The notes below the pieces were generated by a model. The model had not been told where the DNA came from. It ran no database searches and was given only the letters and a program-made list of their open reading frames with translations. This document shows, piece by piece, positions 1-11,280 of a stretch of 64,000 nt of DNA. Positions within the stretch are counted from its first letter, which is position 1. Each line of letters opens with the position of its first letter. The position numbers and the translations under genes were made by a program. The DNA comes from Janibacter sp. CX7 (GTDB lineage Bacteria > Actinomycetota > Actinomycetes > Actinomycetales > Dermatophilaceae): the NCBI RefSeq assembly GCF_024362365.1, contig NZ_CP101464.1:1116001-1180000 (forward strand), written 5' to 3'.

Positions 1-260
1 AGCCGTGGGCCCAGGCCAACGGCCTCGAGGGCGCGAGCTACACCGAGATCGTCTCCTCGATGCAGGCCCGCGACATGGTCCAGTCCTACGTCGACGAGCT
101 CAACGCGGGCCTCAACCGGCACGAGCAGATCAAGAAGTTCCACATCCTCGGTCGTGACCTCACGGTCGAGGACGGCGAGCTGACGCCGAGCCTGAAGCTG
201 CGCCGCAAGGTCGTCGCCGAGAAGTTCAAGGCCGACATCGAGGAGCTCTACCCGAGCTGA
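1..260 (+). CDS. Long-chain acyl-CoA synthetase (AMP-forming), C-terminal fragment
   Basis: Only the last ~85 residues are in the window; the reading frame is open from position 3 and the 5' part lies upstream. The tail reads RHEQIKKFHILGRDL followed by LTPSLKLRRKVV and ends in EELYPS. This is the C-terminal subdomain of FadD15-type fatty-acyl-CoA ligases; in this family the lysine of the LTPxLKxRR motif sits near the adenylation active site. The protein would activate fatty acids with ATP and CoA in the cytoplasm. It is followed at once by a strong hairpin, so it ends a transcript. Substrate cannot be judged from this fragment. Confidence 0.85.
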   Translation, partial: PWAQANGLEGASYTEIVSSMQARDMVQSYVDELNAGLNRHEQIKKFHILGRDLTVEDGELTPSLKLRRKVVAEKFKADIEELYPS

Positions 261-281
261 GTGGTCGCGTCGTCCGAAGGG

Positions 282-323
282 AGGTCCGGTCCGTGGCGTT
301 TGGGACAGCCGCGGACCGGACCT
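282..323 (+). terminator. Hairpin terminator of the acyl-CoA synthetase gene
   Basis: A 16-bp stem (282-297 with 308-323, one T.G wobble) closes a 10-nt loop. No T-tract follows. The last base of the 3' arm is also the first base of the -10 box of the next gene, so terminator and promoter are fused. The stem also covers a possible GTG start at 293, which argues against that start. Confidence 0.7.
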
Positions 324-328
324 ACCCT
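323..328 (+). promoter_or_regulatory. -10 box (TACCCT) of leaderless radical SAM gene
   Basis: TACCCT lies 6 nt before ATG 335, placing the transcription start at or very near the A of the start codon. It matches the TANNNT pattern seen before many genes in this window. Confidence 0.6.
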
Positions 329-334
329 TGGGGT

Positions 335-2317
<1,983 letters not shown>

Positions 2318-2362
2318 CCGCCCTGCGGGCCCCTCGACCCCGACGACGGACGAAGGGGGAGA

Positions 2363-5245
2363 ATGCCCGACATGACTGCGACGCCGACGACCGCGACGCC
2401 GACCGTGCTCACCGAGGCGCTGCGGCGCGAGGGCGTCGCCGACGCCCGCACCGACGCCCTGACGATCGGCATGTACGCCACCGACGCGGGCATCTACCGG
2501 GTGCCCCCGCGGGCGGTCGTCTTCCCGCGGCACACCGACGAGATCGCCGCGACCCTCGCGGTCGCGCGTGAGCTCGGCGTCCCGGTGACCACGCGAGGGG
2601 CCGGCACCTCGTGCGCAGGCAATGCCGTCGGCCCGGGCATCGTCATCGACACCGCCCGCCACCTCGGCCGGGTCCTCGAGGTCGACCGCGACAGCGCGAC
2701 CGCCCTCGTCGAGGCGGGCACCGTGCACGCGACGCTGCAGGCCCGTGCCCGCGAGATCGGGCTGCGCTTCGGCCCCGACCCGAGCAGCCACAGCCGCTGC
2801 ACCGTCGGCGGCATGATCGGCAACAATGCGTGCGGCAACCGCGCGCTCGGCTACGGCCGCACGAGCGACAACGTCGTCGGCATGGAGCTGCTCACCGCGG
2901 CCGGCACGACCCTGTCCGCGACGACGGGAGTGGCGGGGGGACCCCCTTCGCTCACCGGGGACGACGCCCTCGTCGCCCGCCTGACACAGCTGGCCGACGA
3001 CCACCTCGGCACGATCCGCACGGAGTTCGGCCGCTTCGGCCGGCAGGTCTCGGGCTATGCCCTCGAGCACCTCGCCCCCGAGCGCGGCCGCGACATCGGC
3101 CGCATGCTCGTCGGCTCCGAGGGCACCCTCGCCGTCGTCACGCAGGCGCGGGTGCGGCTGGTCACCGACCCGGCGGCCACCTGCCTGGCGGTCCTGGGCT
3201 TCCCCGACATCTACGCCGCCGGCGACGTCGCCCACCAGCTCAAGGGGCTGGGCGCGGTCGCGGCCGAGGGCATCGACTCGCGCATCGTCGACATCGTGCG
3301 CCGCCGCCGTGGCCCGCACGCCGTGCCCGACCTGCCGCGCGGCGCCGCGTGGATGCTCGTCGAGGTCCCCGGGGACGACGCCGCGGCCGCGCAGGCCGCC
3401 GCCGAGCGGGTCTGCCGCGAGATCCCGCACACCGACTCGCTCGTCGTCACCGACCCCGGCCACGCGCGCTCGCTGTGGAAGATCCGCGAGGACGGCGCCG
3501 GGCTGTCCTCGCGCTCGCCCCGCGACCGCCCCGCGCACGCGGGCTGGGAGGACGCGGCCGTGCCGCCGGAGCGGCTCGGCGACTACCTGCGGGACTTCGA
3601 CGCGCTGCTCGACGAGCACGACGTGCAGGGCCTGCCCTACGGCCACTTCGGCGACGGCTGCCTGCACATCCGGCTCGACGTCGACCTCGACGCGCCCGAC
3701 GCCACCGACCGCTACCGCCGGCTCGTCGAGCAGGCCGCCGACCTCGTCGCCTCCTACGGCGGCTCCCTGTCCGGCGAGCACGGCGACGGCCGGGCCCGCT
3801 CGGCGCTGCTGCCGCGCATGTACGGGCCCGAGACGATGGCGCTCTTCGGCGCGGTCAAGCACGCCTTCGACCCGACCAACCTGCTCAACCCCGGGGTCCT
3901 CGTCGATGCTGCGCCCGTCGAGGCCGACATCCGCATCCCCGCGGCCCACAAGGTCACCGTGCCGCTCGCCTTCGGCTACGCGGGCGACGACGGCGACTTC
4001 AGCCAGGCCGTGCACCGCTGCACCGGGGTCGGCAAGTGCCGCGCCGCCGGCACGTCGAGCACGGTCATGTGCCCGAGCTATCTCGCGACGGGGGAGGAGA
4101 AGGACTCCACCCGCGGCCGCGCCCGCGCCCTGCAGGAGATGCTCAACGGGACGACGATCACCGACGGCTGGCGCTCGCCCGAGGTCCACGACGCGCTCGA
4201 CCTGTGCCTGTCGTGCAAGGGCTGCGCCAGCGACTGCCCGACGGGCATCGACATGGCGACCTACAAGTCGGAGACCCTCCACCAGACCTACAAGGGCCGC
4301 ATCCGTCCGCGCAGCCACTACTCGCTCGGCCGGCTGCCGCAGCTGGCCCGCGTCGCCTCGAAGATCCCCCGGGTCGCCAACGCCCTCACCTCGCTCCCGG
4401 GCATCAAGCGGCTCACCCTGCCCGCCGCGGGCGTCGACCCGAGGCGGAGCATCCCGACCTTCGCGCGGCAGACCTTCCGCTCCTGGGCCGCCGACGAGGG
4501 GCTCGTCGCCTCGGCCGCGCAGGCCGCCGGCACAGATCACCCCGTCGCGATCTTCGTCGACTCCTTCACCGACCACTTCTCGCCGCAGGTCGGGCGGGCC
4601 ACCGTGGCCGTGCTGCGGGAGGCGGGGTTCACCCCCTTCGTCCCGGCGGAGGCGCTGTGCTGCGGCCTGACCTTCATCTCCACGGGGCAGCTCGACGCGG
4701 CGAAGAAGACGCTCGCCGAGGCCGCCCACGTCCTCGCCCCGGTCGTCGCCGCGGGCATCCCGGTCGTCGGCATGGAGCCGAGCTGCACCGCGGCCCTGCG
4801 CCACGACCTGCCGGCCCTCGTCGAGTCCGGCGCGGCCCGGCAGGTGGCCGGGGGAGTGCGCACCGTCGCCGAGGTGCTCACCAGCGCCATCGACGAAGGG
4901 CGCTGGGTCGCCCCCGACCTCACCGGCACCGAGGTCGTCGCCCAGCCGCACTGCCACCACCATGCGGTGATGAGCTGGTCGGCCGACGAGGCGCTGCTCG
5001 CCCGCACCGGCGCGACGGTGACCCGGCTCGGCGGGTGCTGCGGCCTGGCCGGCAACTTCGGCGTCGAGCTCGGCCACTACGAGGTCTCGGTCAAGGTTGC
5101 CGAGCAGCAGCTCCTGCCGGCGATCGAGGCGGCCGGCCGCGACGCGGTCGTCCTCGCCGACGGCTTCTCGTGCCAGACGCAGATCGCCGACCTGTCGGAG
5201 CGGACCGGGGTCCACCTGGTCGAGCTGCTCGCGCGCGGCGCCTAG
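2363..5245 (+). CDS. FAD/Fe-S oxidoreductase, YdiJ / D-lactate dehydrogenase-like
   Basis: 960 residues. Order of domains: FAD_binding_4 (about 35-220; typical PVTTRGAGTSCAGNAV and NNACGNRALGYGR), FAD-oxidase C-terminal domain (to about 520, with YGHFGDGCLHIR and SGEHGDGRARS), two ferredoxin-like cysteine groups (CTGVGKC...CP; CLSCKGCASDCP), then a CCG-type heterodisulfide-reductase-like tail (CCGLTF; CCGLAGNFG). This is the architecture of E. coli YdiJ (D-2-hydroxyglutarate dehydrogenase) and of large D-lactate dehydrogenases. It would oxidise a 2-hydroxy acid and pass electrons through Fe-S centres. A purine-rich AGGGGGAG precedes ATG 2363; ATG 2372 is an alternative start. It sits between two genes that normally travel together. 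Substrate is not assigned. Confidence 0.88.
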   Translation: MPDMTATPTTATPTVLTEALRREGVADARTDALTIGMYATDAGIYRVPPRAVVFPRHTDEIAATLAVARELGVPVTTRGAGTSCAGNAVGPGIVIDTARHLGRVLEVDRDSATALVEAGTVHATLQARAREIGLRFGPDPSSHSRCTVGGMIGNNACGNRALGYGRTSDNVVGMELLTAAGTTLSATTGVAGGPPSLTGDDALVARLTQLADDHLGTIRTEFGRFGRQVSGYALEHLAPERGRDIGRMLVGSEGTLAVVTQARVRLVTDPAATCLAVLGFPDIYAAGDVAHQLKGLGAVAAEGIDSRIVDIVRRRRGPHAVPDLPRGAAWMLVEVPGDDAAAAQAAAERVCREIPHTDSLVVTDPGHARSLWKIREDGAGLSSRSPRDRPAHAGWEDAAVPPERLGDYLRDFDALLDEHDVQGLPYGHFGDGCLHIRLDVDLDAPDATDRYRRLVEQAADLVASYGGSLSGEHGDGRARSALLPRMYGPETMALFGAVKHAFDPTNLLNPGVLVDAAPVEADIRIPAAHKVTVPLAFGYAGDDGDFSQAVHRCTGVGKCRAAGTSSTVMCPSYLATGEEKDSTRGRARALQEMLNGTTITDGWRSPEVHDALDLCLSCKGCASDCPTGIDMATYKSETLHQTYKGRIRPRSHYSLGRLPQLARVASKIPRVANALTSLPGIKRLTLPAAGVDPRRSIPTFARQTFRSWAADEGLVASAAQAAGTDHPVAIFVDSFTDHFSPQVGRATVAVLREAGFTPFVPAEALCCGLTFISTGQLDAAKKTLAEAAHVLAPVVAAGIPVVGMEPSCTAALRHDLPALVESGAARQVAGGVRTVAEVLTSAIDEGRWVAPDLTGTEVVAQPHCHHHAVMSWSADEALLARTGATVTRLGGCCGLAGNFGVELGHYEVSVKVAEQQLLPAIEAAGRDAVVLADGFSCQTQIADLSERTGVHLVELLARGA

Positions 5246-5248
5246 GCT
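5243..5248 (+). promoter_or_regulatory. -10 box (TAGGCT) overlapping the upstream stop codon
   Basis: The TAG stop of the oxidoreductase (5243-5245) is also the first half of TAGGCT, which lies 8 nt before ATG 5257. The DUF2344 gene is therefore probably transcribed from its own leaderless promoter. Confidence 0.5.
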
Positions 5249-5256
5249 TGACCTCC

Positions 5257-5988
5257 ATGTCCCCGCAACGCACCCCCGACGGTCCGCCGCCACCGCCGGC
5301 GGTCCAGAAGCTGCGCATCCAGTACGCCCGACGCGGTCGGCTGCGCTACTCCTCGACCCGTGACTTCGGGCGTGCCCTCGAGCGGGCCCTGCGTCGTGCA
5401 GGCGTCCCGATGGCCTACTCCGCGGGCTTCCACCCGCACCCCAAGATCTCCTACGCCAACGGCGCGGCGACCGGCGCCGCGAGCGAGGCGGAGTACTTCG
5501 AGATCTCGGTGACCGAGCGGGTCGACCCCGACGCCCTCGGCCGGGCGCTCGACGCGGCCCTGCCCGACGGGCTCGACATCGTCTCCGTCGTCGAGGCCCA
5601 GCCGGGCGCACTCGCCGATCGGCTCCAGGCGAGCCGGTGGCTGCTGGAGTTCCCCGGCGTCGAGCTGGCCGATCTCGACCGGGCGGTCGAGGGCTTCCTC
5701 GCGCAGGAGCGGGTCGAGGTCAGCCGGATGTTCAAGAAGGGCATGAAGTCCTACGACGCGCGCGAGCCCGTCATCCGGGCACAGACGGGTCTGTCCGACG
5801 AGGGCTGTGCGATACTGACGATGGTCGTGCGGCACACCACACCTGCCGTTCGCCCCGACGACGTCCTCAGCGCGATCACCGCTGCCACCTCGTTCGCGCC
5901 GACGCGATCGCCCAAGGCGACGCGCCTGGCGCAGGGGATCTGGAGCAGCGAGACCGAGAGCGTGGCCGACCCACTGGCCACCGACTGA
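5257..5988 (+). CDS. TIGR03936 / DUF2344 radical-SAM-associated protein
   Basis: 243 residues. The N-terminus has the family pattern RIQYARRGRLRYSSTRDFGR and the AYSAGFHPHPKISYA stretch. Family members are either separate, next to a TIGR03960 radical SAM protein, or fused to its C-terminus. Here the radical SAM gene is 3 kb upstream with an unrelated flavoprotein between. The biochemical role is not known to me; I infer it works with the radical SAM protein, possibly in RNA or ribosome biology given the RNase E, L21 and ObgE neighbours. The start is chosen from the -10 box 8 nt upstream; there is no clear Shine-Dalgarno sequence. Confidence 0.85.
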   Translation: MSPQRTPDGPPPPPAVQKLRIQYARRGRLRYSSTRDFGRALERALRRAGVPMAYSAGFHPHPKISYANGAATGAASEAEYFEISVTERVDPDALGRALDAALPDGLDIVSVVEAQPGALADRLQASRWLLEFPGVELADLDRAVEGFLAQERVEVSRMFKKGMKSYDAREPVIRAQTGLSDEGCAILTMVVRHTTPAVRPDDVLSAITAATSFAPTRSPKATRLAQGIWSSETESVADPLATD

Positions 5989-6055
5989 GCCGTCGCCGGC
6001 CCCGACGGGGTGCCGCGCTGGGCGCGAGCCACGTCGAGGCAACACGGACTCTTCC

Positions 6056-6071
6056 GCGGGCGAGCGCCCGC
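6056..6071 (+). other. Hairpin in RNase E 5' leader
   Basis: A perfect 6-bp GC stem (GCGGGC / GCCCGC) with a GAGC loop lies about 75 nt before the rne start. RNase E messages in other bacteria carry leader hairpins used for autoregulation; whether this one does is inference. Confidence 0.35.
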
Positions 6072-6144
6072 CACGCCGCACGGCGGCTGGACTGCACCCT
6101 CGGGTGCTGGTGTCGGGGTCCGGCCGGTGTGCAGGAGGTGCCAC

Positions 6145-8916
6145 ATGGCCACCGACAACGACCAGCCGGTCGACGACACCGTCGAGACCGCCACCGAGAC
6201 CGAAGCAACCCCGGCCCCCGCGGCCGTCCCGAGCTTCGGTCTGCTCTTCCAGCCCCCGGCCCCCGCGCCGGCCCCGGCCCGTCGTCCGGCCCCCGAGCCG
6301 CAGGACGTCGAGGACGAGGAGGAGGACGACCAGCCCGACACGGACGAGGACTCCGGCTCGGACGACTCCGGCTCGCAGGACGCCGACCCCGGTCAGGTTG
6401 ACGGCGGGCGCCGTCGCCGGCGGCGTGGCGGCCGCGGCCGCAACAACCGCTCCGGTGACGACTCCGACTCCGGTCAGGACTCCGGCGACTCCTCCGGCAG
6501 CTCCGACGACGAGGCGTCCGCCGAGGGCGACGACGAGCAGCAGTCCGAGGGCAAGGCCAAGGGCAAGGGCGGCCGTGGCAGCGGCGGCAAGAAGAAGCAG
6601 GACACCGCCGACGACACGTCCGACACCGACGCCGACGCCGACGCCGGCTCCGACGAGGACTCCGACGCCGACCAGGGCGAGGGTGACGACGAGGGCGGCA
6701 GCAGCTCGCGCCGTCGGCGCCGTCGCCGTCGCGGTGGCGGCGGCGGTGGCAACGGCAGCCAGGACGACCCGCCCGGCACCGTGACCAAGGTGCGCGAGTC
6801 GCGCCGCAACGAGCCCCAGTCGATCAAGGGCTCGACCCGCCTCGAGGCGAAGAAGCAGCGCCGCCGCGAGGGCCGCGAGGCCGGTCGCCGCCGCACGATC
6901 ATCACCGAGGCCGAGTTCCTCGCCCGCCGCGAGAGCGTCGAGCGGGTCATGGTCGTGCGCCAGCACGGCGACCGCACGCAGATCGGCGTCCTCGAGGACG
7001 GCGTCCTGGCCGAGCACTACGTCTCCCGCGAGACGACCTCGACGATGGTCGGCAATGTCTACCTCGGCCGGGTGCAGAACGTGCTGCCGAGCATGGAGGC
7101 CGCCTTCATCGACATCGGCAAGGGCCGCAACGCCGTGCTCTACGCCGGCGAGGTCAACTGGGAGGCGCAGGGCGTCGGCAACGGCCAGGCCCGACGGATC
7201 GAGAATGCGCTGTCCGCCGGCGACTCCGTGCTCGTCCAGGTGACGAAGGACCCGATCGGCCACAAGGGCGCCCGCCTCACCTCGCAGATCTCCCTGCCGG
7301 GCCGCTACGTCGTCTACGTGCCGGGCGGCAGCATGACCGGCATCTCGCGCAAGCTGCCCGACACCGAGCGCTCGCGCCTCAAGGGCATCCTCAAGCAGGT
7401 CGTCCCCGACCACTCCGGCGTCATCGTGCGCACGGCGGCCGAGGGCGCCTCCGAGGCCGAGCTGACCGCCGACGTCGAGCGGCTCACCCGCGCCTGGGAC
7501 AAGATCAGCTCCAAGGCCGAGAGCAAGAAGGGCAAGAAGGGCTCCGCCGGCGGCGCGCCCGTCCTGCTCCACGCCGAGCCCGACATGACCGTGCGGGTCA
7601 TCCGTGACATCTTCAACGAGGACTTCGCCCGCATGGTCGTCGCCGGCGAGGGCGCCTGGCGCGAGATCAAGGGCTACGTCGACGACGTGGCGCCCGACCT
7701 GTCCGAGCGCCTCGAGCGCTGGACCGGGGACGGTGACGTCTTCGCCGCGCACCGCATCGACGAGGCGATCGCCAAGGCGATGGACCGCAAGGTCTGGCTG
7801 CCGTCCGGCGGCTCGCTCGTCATCGACCGCACCGAGGCGATGACGGTCATCGACGTCAACACCGGCAAGTTCACCGGCTCCGGGGGCAACCTCGAGGAGA
7901 CGGTGACGAAGAACAACCTCGAGGCCGCGGAGGAGATCGTGCGCCAGCTGCGGCTGCGCGACATCGGCGGCATCATCGTCGTCGACTTCATCGACATGGT
8001 CCTCGAGGCCAACCGCGACCTCGTCGTGCGCCGCCTGCTCGAGTGCCTGGGCCGCGACCGCACGAAGCACCAGGTCGCCGAGGTCACCTCGCTCGGCCTG
8101 GTCCAGATGACCCGCAAGCGGGTCGGCTCCGGCCTCATCGAGGTCTTCTCCACCGAGTGCGAGCACTGCCACGGCCGCGGGATCATCGTCTCCAACGAGC
8201 CGGTGGCCCACGACCCGGGCGGTCACGCCGGGGGCGACCACGGCGGCAACCACGGTGGCGGCAAGTCCCGTCGCGGCCGGTCGAAGGGGGACAAGGAGTC
8301 CTCGCAGCAGCGGCCGGAGCCGGTCGAGGAGTCGACCGACGCCAACGGCCGCACCGCGGCCCAGATCGCGGCGGCGGCCCACGCCGCGGCGATCAAGAAC
8401 ATCGCCGGAGAGCCGGGCGAGGACGACGTCGCGCAGATCGCGCAGACCGAGGCCGCGACCACGGACGAGCCGACGCCGGAGCCGGCCGACGAGCCGAAGG
8501 CGCCCACGCGTCGCCGCGGCGGCCGCCGCGCCGCATCCAGCGCGGGGGCTCCCGTGGCCCTCGAGCCGGTCGACCTCACCGCGACCGCGGAGCCCGAGGC
8601 CCGGCCGGAGCCGCAGCCCGAGCCCGAGGTGGAGCAGCCCGCCGAGGAGCAGGTGGCCGAGGTGGAGCAGCCCGAGCAGCCGGCGCCCACGCGTCGTCGT
8701 GGGGGCCGCCGCGCCGCCTCGAGCGCCGGTGCCCCGGTGGCCCTCCAGGCCGTCGACCTCACCGCCCCGGCCGAGCCGACGGGCGCCCCGCTGACCAAGG
8801 TCGCGGGGGAGTCCGGCGAGGCTCCGACCACGCCGGTCGCCGACCCCGAGCCGGCCGCCCCGGCCCGTCGCAAGCGCAAGCGCGTGACCTCCGAGGCCGG
8901 CCCGCCCAAGGCCTGA
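6145..8916 (+). CDS. rne: Ribonuclease E/G
   Basis: 923 residues. Residues 1-210 are disordered and alternate acidic (E/D/S) and Arg-rich patches. An S1-like segment lies near residue 295 ([20 protein letters not shown]). The catalytic DNase-I-like domain carries both metal-binding aspartates: [11 protein letters not shown] (about 570) and VVDFIDM (about 612). A Zn-link-like CEHCHGRG (about 672) follows. The tail from about 700 is disordered and holds two copies of an Arg-rich repeat. The enzyme cleaves mRNA and processes rRNA and tRNA precursors, and would scaffold a degradosome. AGGAGG at 6133-6138 sets ATG 6145. The order rne-rplU-rpmA-obgE is conserved in actinobacteria. Confidence 0.95.
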   Translation: MATDNDQPVDDTVETATETEATPAPAAVPSFGLLFQPPAPAPAPARRPAPEPQDVEDEEEDDQPDTDEDSGSDDSGSQDADPGQVDGGRRRRRRGGRGRNNRSGDDSDSGQDSGDSSGSSDDEASAEGDDEQQSEGKAKGKGGRGSGGKKKQDTADDTSDTDADADAGSDEDSDADQGEGDDEGGSSSRRRRRRRRGGGGGGNGSQDDPPGTVTKVRESRRNEPQSIKGSTRLEAKKQRRREGREAGRRRTIITEAEFLARRESVERVMVVRQHGDRTQIGVLEDGVLAEHYVSRETTSTMVGNVYLGRVQNVLPSMEAAFIDIGKGRNAVLYAGEVNWEAQGVGNGQARRIENALSAGDSVLVQVTKDPIGHKGARLTSQISLPGRYVVYVPGGSMTGISRKLPDTERSRLKGILKQVVPDHSGVIVRTAAEGASEAELTADVERLTRAWDKISSKAESKKGKKGSAGGAPVLLHAEPDMTVRVIRDIFNEDFARMVVAGEGAWREIKGYVDDVAPDLSERLERWTGDGDVFAAHRIDEAIAKAMDRKVWLPSGGSLVIDRTEAMTVIDVNTGKFTGSGGNLEETVTKNNLEAAEEIVRQLRLRDIGGIIVVDFIDMVLEANRDLVVRRLLECLGRDRTKHQVAEVTSLGLVQMTRKRVGSGLIEVFSTECEHCHGRGIIVSNEPVAHDPGGHAGGDHGGNHGGGKSRRGRSKGDKESSQQRPEPVEESTDANGRTAAQIAAAAHAAAIKNIAGEPGEDDVAQIAQTEAATTDEPTPEPADEPKAPTRRRGGRRAASSAGAPVALEPVDLTATAEPEARPEPQPEPEVEQPAEEQVAEVEQPEQPAPTRRRGGRRAASSAGAPVALQAVDLTAPAEPTGAPLTKVAGESGEAPTTPVADPEPAAPARRKRKRVTSEAGPPKA
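8500..8765 (+). repeat. Two-copy direct repeat in the RNase E tail
   Basis: 8500-8582 and 8683-8765 encode nearly the same ~28 residues ([20 protein letters not shown], then VDLTA), spaced 61 codons apart. Silent differences between the copies show that protein sequence is being kept. Arg-rich tails of RNase E commonly bind RNA or partner proteins. Confidence 0.85.
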
Positions 8917-8932
8917 CCCGAGCACTGCACGT

Positions 8933-8969
8933 CGACCCCCTTCGCCGGTTTGTCCGGTGGAGGGGGTCG
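8933..8969 (+). terminator. Hairpin after rne
   Basis: A 9-bp outer stem (CGACCCCCT with AGGGGGTCG), a 3x3 internal loop and a 4-bp inner stem close a TTTGT loop. There is no T-tract. It overlaps the -35 element of the rplU promoter. Confidence 0.55.
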
Positions 8970-8979
8970 CCGGTAGTCT
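8950..8979 (+). promoter_or_regulatory. rplU-rpmA promoter
   Basis: TTGTCC (8950-8955), an 18-nt spacer and TAGTCT (8974-8979) fit a sigma-70-type promoter. The -35 lies in the loop and 3' arm of the preceding hairpin. The predicted start near 8986 gives a ~100-nt leader for rplU. Confidence 0.6.
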
Positions 8980-9010
8980 TGACCCTTGGTGCGCCCACCG
9001 AGCGGACGCT

Positions 9011-9070
9011 CCATGCCTGTGCATGGGGACTGTTGGCCGGTCAGACAGAGCGAGTGCACTTCAGACAGAG
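9011..9070 (+). other. rplU leader: hairpin plus 10-bp direct repeat
   Basis: CCATGC-CTGT-GCATGG forms a perfect 6-bp hairpin (9011-9026). TCAGACAGAG occurs twice (9041-9050 and 9061-9070), exactly 20 bp apart and just before the start codon. This could be an autoregulatory L21 leader; the function is inferred. Confidence 0.45.
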
Positions 9071-9085
9071 AGTGAGTTCCCCCTG

Positions 9086-9394
9086 ATGTACGCGATCGTT
9101 CGCGCGGGTGGCCGCCAGGAAAAGGTTTCCGTCGGCGACACCATCCTCATCAACTCGATCAAGGGCGAGGCCGGCGACAGCATCGACCTGCAGCCGATCC
9201 TGCTCGTCGACGGCTCGACCGTCACCAGCGATGCCGACAAGCTGGCCAAGGTCAGCGTCAAGGCCGAGGTCGTCGGGGCCGCCAAGGGCCCGAAGATCAC
9301 GATCATGAAGTACAAGAACAAGACCGGCTACCGCAAGCGCCAGGGTCACCGTCAGCCGCTCACGCAGCTGAAGATCACCGACATCAAGGCCTGA
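9086..9394 (+). CDS. rplU: 50S ribosomal protein L21
   Basis: 102 residues, the usual length. It begins [20 protein letters not shown] and contains the C-terminal [21 protein letters not shown] signature of bL21, which binds 23S rRNA domain VI and L20. It is the first gene of the rplU-rpmA pair and has its own promoter and a ~100-nt leader with repeats. Thirty-one bases separate it from rpmA. Confidence 0.98.
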   Translation: MYAIVRAGGRQEKVSVGDTILINSIKGEAGDSIDLQPILLVDGSTVTSDADKLAKVSVKAEVVGAAKGPKITIMKYKNKTGYRKRQGHRQPLTQLKITDIKA

Positions 9395-9425
9395 GCCTTC
9401 CTTCAACAGTTAGGAACCCACTGAC

Positions 9426-9689
9426 ATGTCTTCCAAGAAGGGTGTCTCCTCGTCCAAGAACGGCCGCGACTCCAACGCGCAGCGCCTCGGCGTGAAGCGC
9501 TACGGCGGCCAGATCGTCGGCACCGGTGAGATCATCGTGCGCCAGCGCGGGACCCACTTCCACCCGGGCGACAACGTCGGCCGCGGTGGTGACGACACGC
9601 TGTTCGCCCTGGCGGACGGCGAGGTCCAGTTCGGTGCCAAGCGCGGCCGCAAGGTCGTCAGCGTCCTCCCGGCGGGTACCGCCAGCTGA
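9426..9689 (+). CDS. rpmA: 50S ribosomal protein L27
   Basis: 87 residues. It starts [20 protein letters not shown] and contains [23 protein letters not shown], typical of bL27, whose N-terminal tail reaches the peptidyl-transferase centre. There is no cleavable Firmicutes-type N-terminal extension. It follows rplU in the same transcript and is followed by a strong terminator-like hairpin before obgE. Confidence 0.98.
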   Translation: MSSKKGVSSSKNGRDSNAQRLGVKRYGGQIVGTGEIIVRQRGTHFHPGDNVGRGGDDTLFALADGEVQFGAKRGRKVVSVLPAGTAS

Positions 9690-9706
9690 CGCGAGCCACA
9701 GCATGC

Positions 9707-9743
9707 GCGAAGGGGGCGGGTCGAGGTGACCTGCCCCCTTCGC
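9707..9743 (+). terminator. 16-bp hairpin between rpmA and obgE
   Basis: The stem 9707-9722 pairs with 9728-9743 with one G.T wobble and a 5-nt loop. Each arm contains the CGAAGGGGG motif, once in each orientation. No T-run follows, so read-through into obgE is possible. Confidence 0.65.
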
Positions 9744-9771
9744 CGTACCAGATCGAAGGAAAGGTGAGGTC

Positions 9772-11280
9772 GTGACGACCTTCGTGGACAGGGTCACCCT
9801 GCACGTCGAGGCGGGCCGGGGTGGCCACGGCGTCGCGTCCGTGCACCGGGAGAAGTTCAAGCCGCTCGGCGGCCCCGACGGGGGCAACGGCGGCCACGGC
9901 GGCGACGTCGTCCTCGTCGTCGACCCGCAGGTGACGACCCTGCTCGACTACCACCGCAGCCCGCACCGCCGGGCGACCAACGGTGCTCCGGGCGCCGGCG
10001 ACGAAAAGAACGGCGCCAACGGCGAGGACCTCGTCCTGCCCGTGCCCGCCGGCACCGTCGTCACCAACCGCGCCGGTGACGTCCTCGCCGACCTCGTCAC
10101 GCCCGGCACGCGTTTCGTCGCGGCCCAGGGCGGTCGTGGCGGTCTCGGCAACAAGGCGCTGGCGAGCGCGCGGCGCAAGGCGCCCGGCTTCGCGCTGCTC
10201 GGCGAGCCGGGGGAGTCGACCGACGTCGTCCTCGAGCTGAAGTCCCTCGCCGACGTCGCCCTCATCGGGTTCCCGAGCGCCGGCAAGTCCTCGCTGGTCT
10301 CCGTGCTCTCCGCGGCGCGGCCCAAGATCGCGGACTACCCCTTCACCACCCTCGTGCCCAACCTCGGCGTCGTCACCGCCGGCGACGTGCGCTACACCGT
10401 CGCCGACGTCCCGGGCCTGATCCCCGGGGCGAGCGAAGGGCGGGGCCTGGGTCTGGAGTTCCTGCGCCACGTCGAGCGCTGCTCCGTGCTCGTCCACGTC
10501 ATCGACTGCGCGACGCTCGAGCCGGGCCGTGACCCGATGAGCGACCTCGACGTCATCGAGGCCGAGCTCGCGGCCTATGTCGCCGACGAGACCCTCGGCG
10601 GTCGCCCGCTGTCGGAGCGCACCCGCATCGTCGTGCTCAACAAGGCCGACGTGCCCGACGCGCTCGACCTGGCCGACATGGTCAAGGCCGACCTGGAGGA
10701 GCGCGGCCTCGAGGTCTTCATCGTCTCCGCCGTCGCCCACACCGGCCTGCGCGAGCTGACCTTCGCCATGGCCCGCCACGTCCAGGCGGCGCGCGCGGAG
10801 TCGGCCGTCGAGGTCGCCCCGCAGCGGGTCGTCCTGCGCCCCAAGGCCGTCGACGACGCCGGCTTCGTCGTGCGTCGCGAGGGCGGCTCGGAGGGCGAGG
10901 TCTTCCGCGTCCTCGGTGCCAAGGTCACCCGCTGGGTCCACCAGACCGACTTCGCCAACGACGAGGCCGTCGGCTACCTCGCCGACCGCCTCAACCGTGC
11001 GGGCGTCGAGGAGGAGCTGACCAAGGCGGGAGCCGTCGCCGGCTCGACCGTGCTCATCGGCCCCGAGGACGACGCCGTCGTCTTCGACTGGGAGCCCACC
11101 CTCGTCGGCGGTGCCGAGCTGCTCGGCGGCCGCGGCACCGACCTGCGCCTCGAGGAGAGCACTCGGCGCACGACCCAGGAGCGGCGCGAGCAGTTCCACG
11201 CCCGCAAGGACGCCCAGACCGCGGCCCGCGAGGACCTGCGCACCGAGCGCGACGCCGGGCACTGGACCGAGGACGACTGA
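9772..11280 (+). CDS. obgE: GTPase ObgE/CgtA
   Basis: 502 residues. The glycine-rich Obg fold comes first ([32 protein letters not shown]). The G domain has G1 [10 protein letters not shown]3 DVPGLI and G4 NKAD. A C-terminal OCT domain of the actinobacterial long form follows, with a charged tail. Obg is an essential GTPase in 50S assembly and stress signalling. The start is GTG 9772, with GAAGGAAAGG just upstream. The stop overlaps the proB start by 1 nt (TGATG), so the two are translationally coupled. Confidence 0.97.
   Translation: MTTFVDRVTLHVEAGRGGHGVASVHREKFKPLGGPDGGNGGHGGDVVLVVDPQVTTLLDYHRSPHRRATNGAPGAGDEKNGANGEDLVLPVPAGTVVTNRAGDVLADLVTPGTRFVAAQGGRGGLGNKALASARRKAPGFALLGEPGESTDVVLELKSLADVALIGFPSAGKSSLVSVLSAARPKIADYPFTTLVPNLGVVTAGDVRYTVADVPGLIPGASEGRGLGLEFLRHVERCSVLVHVIDCATLEPGRDPMSDLDVIEAELAAYVADETLGGRPLSERTRIVVLNKADVPDALDLADMVKADLEERGLEVFIVSAVAHTGLRELTFAMARHVQAARAESAVEVAPQRVVLRPKAVDDAGFVVRREGGSEGEVFRVLGAKVTRWVHQTDFANDEAVGYLADRLNRAGVEEELTKAGAVAGSTVLIGPEDDAVVFDWEPTLVGGAELLGGRGTDLRLEESTRRTTQERREQFHARKDAQTAAREDLRTERDAGHWTEDD

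Noticed and set aside
293..334. GTG 293 as start of the radical SAM gene
   Set aside because: It lies inside a 16-bp terminator stem, and ATG 335 has a -10 box at leaderless distance and a family-like N-terminus.
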